A stretch of DNA of 64,000 nucleotides from Maribacter polysiphoniae (GTDB lineage Bacteria; Bacteroidota; Bacteroidia; Flavobacteriales; Flavobacteriaceae), in contig NZ_QGGQ01000001.1 of NCBI RefSeq assembly GCF_003148665.1, forward strand, positions 327,762 to 391,761, read 5' to 3'. The position numbers were made by a program, and so were the translations under genes. This document shows, one piece after another, positions 1 to 8,756 of this stretch. The notes under the pieces are model-generated. The model had not been told where the DNA came from. It saw only the letters and a list, made by a program, of their open reading frames with translations, and made no database searches. Within the stretch, counting starts at the first letter, position 1. Every line of letters begins with the position of its first letter.

Positions 1-306
1 GATGTCAGTATCCTTTATTCTTCCCCCGTGATCCTCGGTAACTCACGGCAGGAGGATTATTTTAATATGGGTATAGCCCTACGCAAAACCATTTGGGACA
101 ACAATGCCAGTATTTCCTTGGGTATCGATGATGTTTTTAATGAGGCCAGCCTTTTCAACACCAGAAAATACCTGAACCAGAACAACACCTCGTATTATCG
201 TCCGGAAAGCAGGTTGTTGGTGCTCGGTTTTAGATATCGTTTTGGGAACACCAAAATACGCAGTAATAAAAAATCGAAAAAGGTCGATGAACGAGGTCGT
301 ATTTAA
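1..306 (+). CDS. TonB-dependent receptor family outer-membrane beta-barrel protein, C-terminal fragment
   Basis: The reading frame is open from the first base of the window and stops at 304-306, so only the last ~101 residues are present and the start lies upstream. The visible part has alternating hydrophobic/polar beta-strands (for example SISLGIDDVFN and LLVLGFRYRFGN), then a short basic tail. This pattern is usual at the end of the OMP_b-brl_3 (PF14905) group of Bacteroidetes TonB-dependent receptor-like barrels. The protein would sit in the outer membrane; its ligand cannot be judged from this piece. It converges with, and overlaps by four bases, the stop of the opposite-strand lipoprotein gene. 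Confidence 0.7.
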   Translation, partial: DVSILYSSPVILGNSRQEDYFNMGIALRKTIWDNNASISLGIDDVFNEASLFNTRKYLNQNNTSYYRPESRLLVLGFRYRFGNTKIRSNKKSKKVDERGRI

Positions 307-1409
307 TCTTGCCACTCGGCGATAAACAGATTGGTATCCCTACCACCCCCATTGTTTCGATTGCTCGAAAATGCCAAATACTTACCGTCGTTCGAGAACA
401 CAGGGAATGCATCGAACGTCTGCCCATGGGTTACACGTTCCAGGTTTTTGCCATCAATATCAATGAGGTATAAATTAAAAGGAAACCCTTTCTCAGCCTC
501 AAAATTGCTCGAAAAAAGGATTTTTTTCCCAGAGGGATGAAAAAACGGACTCCAATTGGCATTGCCCAAAAAGGTCAGTTGTTTTAGGTCGCTACCATCG
601 GCATTGCAGATAAACAGTTCCATTTCGGTAGGCTGTACCAGTCCTTGCGCCAAGAGGTCTTTATATTCCTTAATGGCTTCCGGTGTTTTGGGTCGCGAGG
701 CCCTAAAAATCAATTGGGTGCCATCAGGGGAGAAAAAGGCCCCACCATCATAGCCCAACTCATTGGTAATCTGTTTTACATCGCTTCCGTCCAGGTTCAT
801 GGTATAGAGTTCCAGATCCCCACTTCGGGTAGAGGTGAAAACAATCTTGTCTCCTTTGGGCGATACCGTAGCTTCTGCATCATACCCCGGTTCATCGGTT
901 AATTGCCCCGTGATATTTCCTTCCAGATCAGCCACAAAAATATCGAAGGAATCATAGACGGGCCATACGTATTTACCATTTTTACGTAAGGGTACTTCAG
1001 GACATGCAGCATCGGCCAAATGGGTAGAACCGTATACAAAATGTTTGTTGTCGGGAAGAAAATAGGCACAGGTGGTTCGTCCCAAACCCGTACTGACCTT
1101 AGGGGGTTTCCTGTTCTTAAAGTTTTCATTGACATCCATGAGGAACATTTGGTCGCATTGGAGTCCCCAATCGGGATTGTTAGACTGAAAGATCAGCTGA
1201 TGGTCATCAAAACTCCAGTAAGCTTCCGCATTGTCGCCCCCAAACGTAATTTGACGAATCGATTTAAAGTGTTTTTCCCCATCGTAGATCAAGGTATCTG
1301 AACCGGCCATTAACGATGTAGGTTGTTCTTTTTCCACCAGTGCCTTCTTCGACTCGGTCTTACAGTTCGTGAATAGGATTACAAGGGCGAAACACAGTAA
1401 TAATCTCAT
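303..1409 (-). CDS. TolB-like/PD40 beta-propeller lipoprotein
   Basis: A 368-residue secreted lipoprotein is predicted. I chose the ATG at 1409 because it begins a clean SPII signal peptide (MRLLLCFALVILFTNC, lipobox ending in Cys); the frame extends upstream to 1517 but the extra residues are basic and do not look like a signal. The mature protein repeats the WD40-like PD40 pattern (SPKGDKIVFTS, SPDGTQLIFRAS, HPSGKKILFSS, SNDGKYLAFSS), giving a propeller like the C-terminal domain of TolB. A catalytic domain is absent, so it is probably a binding or scaffold protein of the periplasm or outer membrane. It is divergent from the M28 peptidase gene that starts 35 bp away. Exact role unknown. Confidence 0.8.
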   Translation of the reverse strand: MRLLLCFALVILFTNCKTESKKALVEKEQPTSLMAGSDTLIYDGEKHFKSIRQITFGGDNAEAYWSFDDHQLIFQSNNPDWGLQCDQMFLMDVNENFKNRKPPKVSTGLGRTTCAYFLPDNKHFVYGSTHLADAACPEVPLRKNGKYVWPVYDSFDIFVADLEGNITGQLTDEPGYDAEATVSPKGDKIVFTSTRSGDLELYTMNLDGSDVKQITNELGYDGGAFFSPDGTQLIFRASRPKTPEAIKEYKDLLAQGLVQPTEMELFICNADGSDLKQLTFLGNANWSPFFHPSGKKILFSSNFEAEKGFPFNLYLIDIDGKNLERVTHGQTFDAFPVFSNDGKYLAFSSNRNNGGGRDTNLFIAEWQD

Positions 1410-1444
1410 AGGATGTTTATTTTTGGTAAAAACTTGGTACAAAA

Positions 1445-2671
1445 ATGATAAAAAAGATAGTAATACCGCTGATTTTAGTTTTGATCGTTTCCTGTAAGCA
1501 AGAAAAGTCGATTGCATATCGGCTCCAAGACGATGTTTATTTCTTGGCGAGTGATAGCCTAAAAGGAAGGGCTACGGGAACCGACCAGGAGCTACAGGCT
1601 GCATCGTACATTAAAGAAAGAATGCAAGGGCTGCACTTGAAACCTGCGGGGGATTCGGCCACTTTTTATCAGGCCTTTTCCTTTACACCCAAGAAAGACC
1701 CCCACCAAGAGGCTACCTATGTCCATGGTGACGACGCTGTAACCGGTACCAATGTGATAGGTTTTCTCGACAATAAGGCAGAACATACGGTAATCATCGG
1801 TGCCCATTACGACCATTTGGGCATGGGAGGGGAAGGTTCACTTTATCGGGAGGGTACGGCCATACACAATGGGGCGGACGATAATGCCAGTGGGGTGGCG
1901 GTAATGCTTCAACTTGCCGATAGCCTACAACAAAAAGACTTTAAGAACAACAATTATCTCTTTATGGCCTTTTCCGGGGAGGAAATTGGCCTCTTGGGAA
2001 GTAATTATTTTGCCAAGAACCCTACCATCAATTTGGACGATGTCACCTATATGGTCAATATGGATATGGTCGGAAGGCTACGGGAAGACAAGACCCTTTC
2101 CGTTAGTGGAACGGGAACTTCCCCCATTTGGAAGCAAGTTCTTAACGCGACCAACCCAGGTTTTAAATTGGTCCTTAAGGAATCCGGGGTCGGACCCTCG
2201 GACCATACGTCCTTTTACTTACAGGATATCCCTGTATTGCATTTCTTTACGGGGCAGCATGAAGACTACCACAAACCGACTGATGATGCCGACAAGCTCA
2301 ATTACGAGGGCATGCAAATGATTACCGGCTATATTACGGAAGTCATCCGGGAACTGGATGATCATCCTAAATTGGTATTTAAAAAGACCAAGAACGAGAG
2401 TGAGGAGGTTCCCCGATTTAAAGTAACCTTGGGTGTAGTTCCCGACTATCTTTTTGATGGTAAGGGGATGCGTATCGATGGCATCAGCGAGGACCGTCCG
2501 GCCCAGAAGGCAGGATTGCAGAAGGGCGATGTGGTGGTTCAAATGGGTGATAGTACCGTGGTGGATATGATGAGCTATATGCGGGCCTTATCCGCTTTTG
2601 AGAAAGGGAATACCACAAAGGTGATCATCAATCGAAATGGAGAAAAAATTGCCGTAGACATCACTTTTTGA
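1445..2671 (+). CDS. M28 family zinc aminopeptidase with C-terminal PDZ domain, lipoprotein
   Basis: A 408-residue predicted lipoprotein (SPII signal MIKKIVIPLILVLIVSC). The M28 peptidase core shows the expected two-zinc ligands in order: HYDH, GADDNASG, the catalytic SGEEIGLLGS, NMDMVGR and the late His in GQHEDYHKPTDD. After about residue 310 comes a PDZ-like domain (LGVVPDYLFDGKGMRIDGI, then RPAQKAGLQKGDVVVQMGD). Family knowledge says such enzymes trim N-terminal residues from peptides outside the cytoplasm. It is divergently transcribed from the PD40 lipoprotein. All metal ligands appear intact. The precise peptide substrate is unknown. Confidence 0.9.
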   Translation: MIKKIVIPLILVLIVSCKQEKSIAYRLQDDVYFLASDSLKGRATGTDQELQAASYIKERMQGLHLKPAGDSATFYQAFSFTPKKDPHQEATYVHGDDAVTGTNVIGFLDNKAEHTVIIGAHYDHLGMGGEGSLYREGTAIHNGADDNASGVAVMLQLADSLQQKDFKNNNYLFMAFSGEEIGLLGSNYFAKNPTINLDDVTYMVNMDMVGRLREDKTLSVSGTGTSPIWKQVLNATNPGFKLVLKESGVGPSDHTSFYLQDIPVLHFFTGQHEDYHKPTDDADKLNYEGMQMITGYITEVIRELDDHPKLVFKKTKNESEEVPRFKVTLGVVPDYLFDGKGMRIDGISEDRPAQKAGLQKGDVVVQMGDSTVVDMMSYMRALSAFEKGNTTKVIINRNGEKIAVDITF

Positions 2672-2911
2672 TTCGTTTGGTCTTGTAAACGATAATACGG
2701 GCAATAGCGATGCCGAAATCCCTTGGCGTTTAAAACTTTTGGGAAATAATCGTGTATTCGACTTTCGCGGGTACATTCAGGATTGTTTTAACCCTATGGA
2801 ATCCTGCAAAGCATACATTAGTGAACGGGGTATTTCCGCAAAGGAACGGCCGACATGTTTAATTTTTTGGCTTCGGGGCGCTTTTCGCGTAGTTTTGCAT
2901 TCCAAAATAAT

Positions 2912-3913
2912 ATGATGCCAAAAATCGGAGACATTCAATTACCCGACTTTCCACTATTGCTTGCCCCCATGGAGGATGTGAGCGACCCACCCTTTCGTGC
3001 CTTGTGCAAGGAACAGGGGGCTGATGTGGTTTACACAGAGTTCATCTCTTCTGAAGGATTGATTCGGGATGCCGCAAAAAGCGTCATGAAACTCGATATC
3101 TACGAAAAGGAACGCCCTGTGGGCATCCAGATTTTCGGTGCCAATCTCGATTCCATGTTACAATCGGTGGAGATTGTTGAAAAGTCGAAACCCGATATCA
3201 TCGACATCAATTTTGGGTGTCCGGTCAAAAAAGTTGTCAGTAAAGGTGCCGGTGCAGGAATTTTAAAGGATATCGACCTTATGGTATCTTTGACCAAGGC
3301 CATGGTCGAGCGCACCCATTTGCCTATAACCGTAAAAACCCGTTTGGGGTGGGACCAAGACTCCATAAAGATCGTTGAGGTCGCTGAACGGCTTCAAGAC
3401 GTAGGGTGTAAGGCCATTTCCATCCATGGGCGAACCCGGGTTCAAATGTACAAGGGGGTTGCCGATTGGACACCGATTGCCGAAGTAAAGAACAACCAGC
3501 GCATGCACATTCCTGTCTTTGGCAATGGGGATGTAGACACTCCTGAGGCGGCCATGAAAATGCGTGATGATTTTGGACTTGATGGTGCCATGATCGGAAG
3601 GGCGAGTATTGGCTACCCTTGGTTCTTCAAGGAAGTGAAACATTTTTTTAAGACCGGGGAACATTTGGCACCTCCCACCATGCAAGAACGCGTGGAGGCA
3701 GCTCGTAGGCATTTACAGATGTCCATTGATTGGAAAGGGGAAAAACTAGGTGTTTTTGAAACCCGTCGCCATTACACCAACTATTTTAAGGGCATTCCCA
3801 ATTTTAAGGAATATCGCATGAAAATGGTGACCAGCGATGATGCTGTTGATGTATTTTCGACCTTGGATGAGGTTTTGGAAAAGTTCGGGGATTATGACTT
3901 TAAGGGTTCCTAG
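2912..3913 (+). CDS. dus: tRNA-dihydrouridine synthase (DusB-like)
   Basis: A 333-residue FMN enzyme that reduces uridines in the D-loop of tRNA to dihydrouridine. The TIM-barrel start APMEDVSDPPFR, the NFGCP motif with the active-site Cys103, the KTRLGW strand, SIHGRTR and FGNGDV are all present. I chose ATG 2912 because the preceding ~19 residues of the open frame do not fit the family, in which the protein begins just ahead of LAPM. Its stop overlaps by four bases the stop of the opposite-strand permease gene, so the two converge. The length is normal for Dus. The subtype (DusB versus other) is inferred from overall similarity only. Confidence 0.92.
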   Translation: MMPKIGDIQLPDFPLLLAPMEDVSDPPFRALCKEQGADVVYTEFISSEGLIRDAAKSVMKLDIYEKERPVGIQIFGANLDSMLQSVEIVEKSKPDIIDINFGCPVKKVVSKGAGAGILKDIDLMVSLTKAMVERTHLPITVKTRLGWDQDSIKIVEVAERLQDVGCKAISIHGRTRVQMYKGVADWTPIAEVKNNQRMHIPVFGNGDVDTPEAAMKMRDDFGLDGAMIGRASIGYPWFFKEVKHFFKTGEHLAPPTMQERVEAARRHLQMSIDWKGEKLGVFETRRHYTNYFKGIPNFKEYRMKMVTSDDAVDVFSTLDEVLEKFGDYDFKGS

Positions 3914-5106
3914 ATCGAAATCAATTTTTTGGTGATTCTACTACTCGCGATTTTTGAAGCGATAATGCCCAGGACAATAATGGTGGCCAATACGATCAAG
4001 ATGTTCACCAAGCGATATTCAACAGGGTAGGATAGGGATGGGGTGATCTTTAGCCAACCAAATGCCAATTGTGACCAAATCAAAATTGAAGCCAACAAAA
4101 CCCCTATGACTCCGCCAGCCGTAGTGACGATGACCCCTTGCACAAAATAGATCCTTCGAAGATCTTTGATCGTAGAGCCCAGGCTAAAAAGGGTTTTTGA
4201 GTTCTGCTGCTTATCCAAGATCATCATGATGATGGCCCCGACCACATTAAAAAGGGCAATGATCAACACCAAGGTAAAGATCAGATAGGTCGCCAGGTTT
4301 TCGGTATTCAACATACGGTAGAGCGAGCTGTTCAGTTCTTCCCGGTTCTTTAAGGTGATGGTATTCTTGAAAATGGCGGCAATTTTGTTTCTTAGTTCGG
4401 GCGTATCGGCATCGGGGAGCAATTTGAAATTGATACCGGAAACCATGGTAGTGTCTTTTTCCAAAAGCGCCTGTACAAGGGCCAGGTCGGTAAATACATA
4501 TTTATGGTCCAAGTCCTCTTCCACCGAATAAACGCCACTGATGACGAGTGGTAATTCGTTATAGGGTTTGGTTTGCGAAAGGGAACCTTTGCCCGGTTTG
4601 GGGGCAATGACCACGAGTGGGTTTCGTGTTTGGTTTATGGTCAGTCCCAATTTATTGGTCAAACCGATGCCTGCCACTCCCTGTTGGGGTGCATAAAACC
4701 AGTTCCCGAAAATAAGGGCACTATCAATTTCGGTTGTCGTGGTATACCCTTGATCAACACCCTTGATGTAGGCAAAATGGTTTTTGCCCTTATGGGTAAA
4801 GGAAACCTGTTCTTCCAATTCCTTGGAAAAGGAAGCAATATCGGTAATCTGGGCCAGCGCCTGTTCCTGTTCGGGGTTGACGCTAAAGAATTTTCCCGTG
4901 GTCGGGGTTGCCTTGAGGTCAGGGTCGAAGATATTGGTATAGGACAGGCTAAAGGTCTTTAGGCCCGCAAAACCGGATAGGACGATAAACAAGGAGGCCG
5001 ATCCAATAACAATGACGATAAAAGTGACAAAATTAATGATGTTCACAGCGTTTTGGCTGCTTTTGGAACGTAGATATCGTTGCGCTATGTAGAACGGAAA
5101 ATTCAA
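3910..5106 (-). CDS. LolC/LolE-type ABC transporter permease (FtsX/MacB family)
   Basis: A 398-residue inner-membrane protein. One membrane helix follows the N-terminal basic stretch (residues ~20-45), then a large periplasmic domain of about 220 residues, then three helices in the last 140 residues: the FtsX-like arrangement of lipoprotein-releasing (Lol) permeases. It begins with the family-typical FYIAQRYLRSKSSQNAVNIINF. The gene follows rbfA by nine bases on the same strand and is probably co-transcribed with it. No ATPase gene is adjacent, so the partner LolD must lie elsewhere. In Bacteroidetes a single gene often serves for both LolC and LolE; which substrate it moves is inferred. Confidence 0.85.
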   Translation of the reverse strand: MNFPFYIAQRYLRSKSSQNAVNIINFVTFIVIVIGSASLFIVLSGFAGLKTFSLSYTNIFDPDLKATPTTGKFFSVNPEQEQALAQITDIASFSKELEEQVSFTHKGKNHFAYIKGVDQGYTTTTEIDSALIFGNWFYAPQQGVAGIGLTNKLGLTINQTRNPLVVIAPKPGKGSLSQTKPYNELPLVISGVYSVEEDLDHKYVFTDLALVQALLEKDTTMVSGINFKLLPDADTPELRNKIAAIFKNTITLKNREELNSSLYRMLNTENLATYLIFTLVLIIALFNVVGAIIMMILDKQQNSKTLFSLGSTIKDLRRIYFVQGVIVTTAGGVIGVLLASILIWSQLAFGWLKITPSLSYPVEYRLVNILIVLATIIVLGIIASKIASSRITKKLISI

Positions 5107-5115
5107 GATAGAGGC

Positions 5116-5508
5116 CTACTTTTTTTTACGTTTTTCAAGAAGCTCCCTGTTTTCAATGGGGTTTTCTTCCCTTTTCAATGACTTTTCAATGTTCTCGATA
5201 TAATCCAGGGAATCGTCTAAATAGAACAAAAGCTCGGGCACCCGTCGTAGTTGGTGTTTGGTACGCTGGGCCAGTTCATGCTTGATCAGGGGTTGGTTCG
5301 ATTGTATGCCCTTGATCAATTCCTTGGCATCTTTATTGGGGAAAATACTGAGGTATACCTTGGCAATGGAGAGGTCAGTGGTTACGTTGACCTTGCTCAC
5401 CGAGATCAAGATACCGGTCAACCCCCCATCAATGGCGGCGCGTTGTAAAATATCAACGATATCCTTTTGGATGACCCCGCTTATCTTTTTCTGTCGTTGT
5501 GTTTCCAT
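5116..5508 (-). CDS. rbfA: Ribosome-binding factor A
   Basis: A 130-residue protein of the RbfA family, which helps the 30S subunit mature and is needed for 16S rRNA 5'-end processing and cold adaptation. The N-terminus METQRQKKISGVIQKDIVDI and the central strand VTTDLSIAKVYLSIFP match the KH-like RbfA fold, and the end is strongly basic. I used ATG 5508 rather than the upstream ATG at 5574, whose extra residues are not family-like. It is followed closely by the Lol permease gene, a usual pairing in Flavobacteriaceae, and lies head-to-head with the tRNA-Met locus. Confidence 0.93.
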   Translation of the reverse strand: METQRQKKISGVIQKDIVDILQRAAIDGGLTGILISVSKVNVTTDLSIAKVYLSIFPNKDAKELIKGIQSNQPLIKHELAQRTKHQLRRVPELLFYLDDSLDYIENIEKSLKREENPIENRELLEKRKKK

Positions 5509-5592
5509 GGGGCAAAAATACGCAGAAATACGTGTAAATTTGTTTTCAGCGTATATTTCGACGAAAATGGGCATTTTTGAGGTTATTTATGC

Positions 5593-5623
5593 TTGCAGCG
5601 TTTAAAAATAAACACTAATATTG
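5593..5623 (+). promoter_or_regulatory. Probable promoter of the tRNA-Met transcript
   Basis: TTG at 5593-5595 and TAATATTG at 5616-5623, 20 nt apart, approximate the Bacteroidetes -33 TTG and -7 TAnnTTTG boxes. Transcription would begin just ahead of the tRNA-like fragment and run on into the intact tRNA. Confidence 0.55.
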
Positions 5624-5639
5624 CATCCGCAAATTGCGA

Positions 5640-5716
5640 GTCCCATAGCTCAGCTGGTCCTGACGCGTAGCCACGGTCAGGATGCTGATAAGCAGAGCTT
5701 CGTCAGCATTAGAGCA
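5640..5716 (+). pseudogene. Truncated tRNA-Met 5' copy split by a 51-nt double-hairpin insert
   Basis: Bases 5640-5658 repeat the first part of the downstream tRNA (GTCCCATAGCTCAGCTGGT), and 5710-5716 continue it (TAGAGCA). Between them sit 51 bases, 5659-5709, made of two abutting hairpins: CCTGAC/GTCAGG at 5659-5681, with inner CGT/ACG, and ATGCTGA/TCAGCAT at 5682-5709, with inner AAGC/GCTT. The copy ends after the D-arm; the bases that follow (5717-5754) do not form an anticodon arm. It lies between the likely promoter and the real tRNA. It could be a decayed duplicate hit by a small palindromic element, or a structured leader. Confidence 0.7.
5659..5709 (+). repeat. 51-nt double-hairpin palindromic element
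   Basis: Two adjacent, near-perfect stem-loops fill the whole interval exactly: stems of 6+3 bp (5659-5681) and 7+4 bp (5682-5709). They interrupt the D-loop of the tRNA-like copy cleanly between TGGT and TAGAGCA, with no target duplication that can be told apart from the tRNA sequence. No second copy was seen in this window. Confidence 0.6.
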
Positions 5717-5754
5717 GGGACAGAAGGAATAATAGTAAGGTAAAATAATATTTT

Positions 5755-5828
5755 GGTCCCATAGCTCAGCTGGTTAGAGCATCTGACTCATAATCAGAGG
5801 GTCCTTGGTTCGAGCCCAAGTGGGACCA
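5755..5828 (+). tRNA. tRNA-Met (anticodon CAT)
   Basis: A full cloverleaf can be drawn. The acceptor GGTCCCA pairs with TGGGACC, D-arm GCTC/GAGC, anticodon stem TCTGA/TCAGA around the loop CTCATAA (anticodon CAT at 5789-5791), variable loop, and T-arm CTTGG/CCAAG with TTCGAGC. The discriminator base is A and a full CCA is not encoded. CAT anticodons serve elongator Met, initiator Met or, after lysidine modification, Ile2. The T-stem and acceptor resemble elongator Met most, but I cannot exclude Ile2. A strong terminator follows. Confidence 0.92.
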
Positions 5829-5838
5829 CTTTTTAAGG

Positions 5839-5871
5839 AATCCAATCTATTCATTTAGGTTGGATTTTTTT
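5839..5871 (+). terminator. Rho-independent terminator of tRNA-Met
   Basis: Stem AATCCAATCT (5839-5848) with AGGTTGGATT (5857-5866), one wobble pair, followed by a run of T (5865-5871). Confidence 0.85.
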
Positions 5872-5934
5872 GTTTAAGCCCTATAAAGACTGCACTAGTT
5901 GCATTTAGTGCATTTATAACAAAAAGTCAACTTG

Positions 5935-6843
5935 TCACTCTCCTAACGTGTAATTAACCACCACAAAACCAATTTGTTGGCTGGGTGCATTGGAATCCAA
6001 ATTCCATTTGTGTTTAAAAGCAGTTTTCTTTGCAGGTTCCAACAAACAAGGATTATTATTTGTTGTGCCTTTTACACCAGGGGTCGCACTGATCACTTTA
6101 CCTGTTCGATCTACCACGATTTTCACGACGACCCTTCCCTCTTGATTACATTCTTGCTGCACTTTACCTTTACTTACCAAGGATCGTCCACTTAACCCAT
6201 ACCCACCGGTTCCATTACCAGATCCGGGGCTACCATAATAACTTGTTGCATACGAATCCCCATTTGACTGACCTTGTTCATTGTTAAGTCCTCCCATCAG
6301 GGCATCTAATTTTGTCTTCTTGGGCTTCTGCTCCTTTTTAACGGCAACTTCATTGACACTATCAAGATTATTGAAAAATTTAGCGATTAGATCCTTAGTC
6401 GAGATGGCTTTATTTGAAGCTGACCGATTCACTTCTTGAAAATCGTATTTTTTAAGTGTATATCTAACAGTATTTATATTGCTGTTTTTCATTTTATTCA
6501 CTTGTTCATTTGTCAAAGAGTACACTGCTTTGGCAGTGTCATCTACATAGTAGGATTCTCCCCTGTCCATGCAAGAGATAACAGTTCCATCATCAAGATA
6601 AATTATTAGTTTTCCACTAATTAATGTTCCTTGCAGTGAAGATTTTGTAGTTACGGCAATAATGGCCGTTGCTCCATCCTTGGCAAATAGTACATTCAAG
6701 TCTTCACCGTCATCTAAATTAGATTGTAGTGCAAAAGATTCAGTACAGGGGTAACTATTTTCGTCAATGAAGAATAAATTCTGTCCGGCAGCTGTTAGTG
6801 TAATAAACAACATGGAAATTAAAATAATCGGAATCTTTCTCAT
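5935..6843 (-). CDS. TonB-like C-terminal domain protein, secreted
   Basis: About 302 residues. An N-terminal hydrophobic signal (MRKIPIILISMLFITLTAAGQ) is followed by a domain of ~150 residues I do not recognise. A linker then carries KKEQKPKKTKLDALMGGL and a Gly/Ser-rich stretch, and the last ~100 residues resemble the TonB C-terminal fold (EGRVVVKIVVDRTGKVISATPG ... LEPAKKTAFKHKW). TonB proteins normally have an uncleaved inner-membrane anchor; here the signal ends in a likely cleavage site, so this may not be a true energy transducer. An alternative in-frame ATG lies at 6858; I preferred 6843 because AAGGAA stands just before it. Confidence 0.75.
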   Translation of the reverse strand: MRKIPIILISMLFITLTAAGQNLFFIDENSYPCTESFALQSNLDDGEDLNVLFAKDGATAIIAVTTKSSLQGTLISGKLIIYLDDGTVISCMDRGESYYVDDTAKAVYSLTNEQVNKMKNSNINTVRYTLKKYDFQEVNRSASNKAISTKDLIAKFFNNLDSVNEVAVKKEQKPKKTKLDALMGGLNNEQGQSNGDSYATSYYGSPGSGNGTGGYGLSGRSLVSKGKVQQECNQEGRVVVKIVVDRTGKVISATPGVKGTTNNNPCLLEPAKKTAFKHKWNLDSNAPSQQIGFVVVNYTLGE

Positions 6844-7088
6844 ATTTCCTTTCATCAAATTATTGCTAATGCGTTTTATTCGAGAATAAATATAGCATTT
6901 ATACCCATAGTACCTAAAAAGATAAGACCTATGCAGAAGTAAAGATTACGCAGGAGTGCTATGGAATGGTTGTTTAGAAAAGAGTGGGTGAGGAGATGGA
7001 GAAAATAGCTCAAATAATCTCGTTTTTGAATTTAAGGGCCTGGAATATAAATGTCTCAGATTAAGGTAGAATTTGTTTGCTTTTTACC

Positions 7089-8756
7089 TCAGTTCTTCTT
7101 AAGATTTAAAAGTGATTTATCCCTAATCGCTTTAAATTCAGATTTTTCATTCCAAGTAGGGTAGCTATCTTCATTGGCCAGTTTATAACCAATTTTAAAA
7201 AACAACTTGGCATCTTCAATGCAACCTTCTAAATCTGATGTTTCTGGATTGTACTCATCGGCTGGTTTATGGTATGCTGTTGCCCAATAGTTTTTAACTT
7301 GTTGCTTGGCCCAATCCTTACCATGTTCCCTACTGTCTTGCCAACCTTTTATAAATAACGAAGGAATACCGACTTTGGCAAAACTGAAATGATCGGATCG
7401 GTAATACATTCCATTTTCAGGAAACGCTTCTTCAACGATATACCTATCTTGTTCTTTAGCGGATTCAGCAACATAATCATCCAATTCAGATTGCCCCAAA
7501 CCGGTAATGGTAACATCCTTCATCTTACCCATGGGCAAAAGCAATTCGTAATTTAAATTGGCAATAGTTTTTTCCGGGGGGAAAAGACCATTCTCAGCGT
7601 AATAGGCAGATCCTGTCATACCGGTTTCTTCGGCTGTAACAGATAGAAAAACAACCGATCTTTTAGGTTTCTCTTTTAAGTTGGCAAAAGCCTTGGCCGT
7701 TTCAAGCATTGCGGCCAACGCCGTTCCATTGTCCATAGCTCCATTGTAAATGGAGTCTCCGTTATGTTTTGGACCAATTCCAAAATGATCCCAATGTGCA
7801 CTGTAAACAATACATTCGTCGGCTTTTTCGGTACCTTCTATAATTCCAACAACATTTTTACTGTTTTGAAATTTCAATTCCGTTTTTATGGTGAGGTTTA
7901 AATCACAATTTAAACTAACTGCTTTAAACTTATTTGAAATGGCCTGTTCTGCCAATTCATCAAAGTTCAAGCCGGCTTTTTCGAATAAATTTTTACAGGC
8001 TTTATCCGTAATCCAACCTTCCAATGCACATTTGGAATGGTTATGGTCTTTTGCCTGGAGTGAAATTCCAGAGTTGGAAGTATTCGTTAAAACTTGCCAA
8101 CCGTAACCTGCAGGTTTTGTAGCGTGGATCACCATAATCCCTTTTGCACCCTGCCTTGCCGCTTCTTCATATTTGTATGCCCAACGACCGTAATAGGTCA
8201 TTGAATTCCCTTTAAACAATTCTGGGTTTTGAGTAGCAAAACCAGGATCGTTTACAAGTACCAAGACAATTTTATCCTTTACATCAATACCTTCATAATC
8301 ATTCCAATTATATTCGGGCGCAACAATTCCGTACCCTGCAAAGATGATTTCAGCATTTTTGATGGCTACAGTATCATCAAGGTAAGGTGTTTTAGCAATA
8401 TAATCCGTAGTTTTTTCTAAAACCACTTCCCCGTCTTTTGTGGTTATGGAGATTTTATCATCTGGGGTGAAATTCAGTTCTACCAAAGGAACATTCTGGA
8501 AATAACTATCTCCATAGGCCCCTTTAATCCCCATTTTTTTGAATTCATTGGCAATATAATTCACTGATTTTTCTTCCCCTATCGTAAAAGGCTTCCGGCC
8601 TTGGAATTCATCGGAAGAAAGGGTTATTAAATGTTTTTCGAAATCGGTTGAATTAATGGTGTTCTCAGCTTCTAAAGCATTATTTTCATTTTTACAACTA
8701 GAGAAAAGAATTAAAAATGCAATGAAAATCGGGAATCTACTGGAAGTAAATAGCAT
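7089..8756 (-). CDS. M28 family peptidase with PA-domain insert, lipoprotein
   Basis: A 555-residue predicted lipoprotein (signal MLFTSSRFPIFIAFLILFSSC). A protease-associated (PA) domain fills roughly residues 110-290 (IVLVLVNDPGF ... GAKGIMVIHATKPAG). The M28 core follows: AHWDHFG, GAMDNGTALAAM, TAEETGMTGSAYY, NLNYELLL and RSDHFSFAKVGIPSLFI with late HKPADEY. The expected ligand motif N-x-(D) here reads NLNYE, Glu in place of the usual Asp. It would act as an aminopeptidase in the periplasm or on the cell surface. It stands alone, about 230 bp from the TonB-like gene. Confidence 0.88.
   Translation of the reverse strand: MLFTSSRFPIFIAFLILFSSCKNENNALEAENTINSTDFEKHLITLSSDEFQGRKPFTIGEEKSVNYIANEFKKMGIKGAYGDSYFQNVPLVELNFTPDDKISITTKDGEVVLEKTTDYIAKTPYLDDTVAIKNAEIIFAGYGIVAPEYNWNDYEGIDVKDKIVLVLVNDPGFATQNPELFKGNSMTYYGRWAYKYEEAARQGAKGIMVIHATKPAGYGWQVLTNTSNSGISLQAKDHNHSKCALEGWITDKACKNLFEKAGLNFDELAEQAISNKFKAVSLNCDLNLTIKTELKFQNSKNVVGIIEGTEKADECIVYSAHWDHFGIGPKHNGDSIYNGAMDNGTALAAMLETAKAFANLKEKPKRSVVFLSVTAEETGMTGSAYYAENGLFPPEKTIANLNYELLLPMGKMKDVTITGLGQSELDDYVAESAKEQDRYIVEEAFPENGMYYRSDHFSFAKVGIPSLFIKGWQDSREHGKDWAKQQVKNYWATAYHKPADEYNPETSDLEGCIEDAKLFFKIGYKLANEDSYPTWNEKSEFKAIRDKSLLNLKKN

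Noticed and set aside
2672-2911. Possible remnant gene between the M28 peptidase and dus
   Set aside because: Short mixed frames without shared motifs; treated as intergenic.
5755-5828. tRNA-Ile2 (lysidine-modified CAT) as an alternative identity
   Set aside because: Not excluded, but stems and acceptor resemble elongator tRNA-Met more; a tRNA profile search would settle it.
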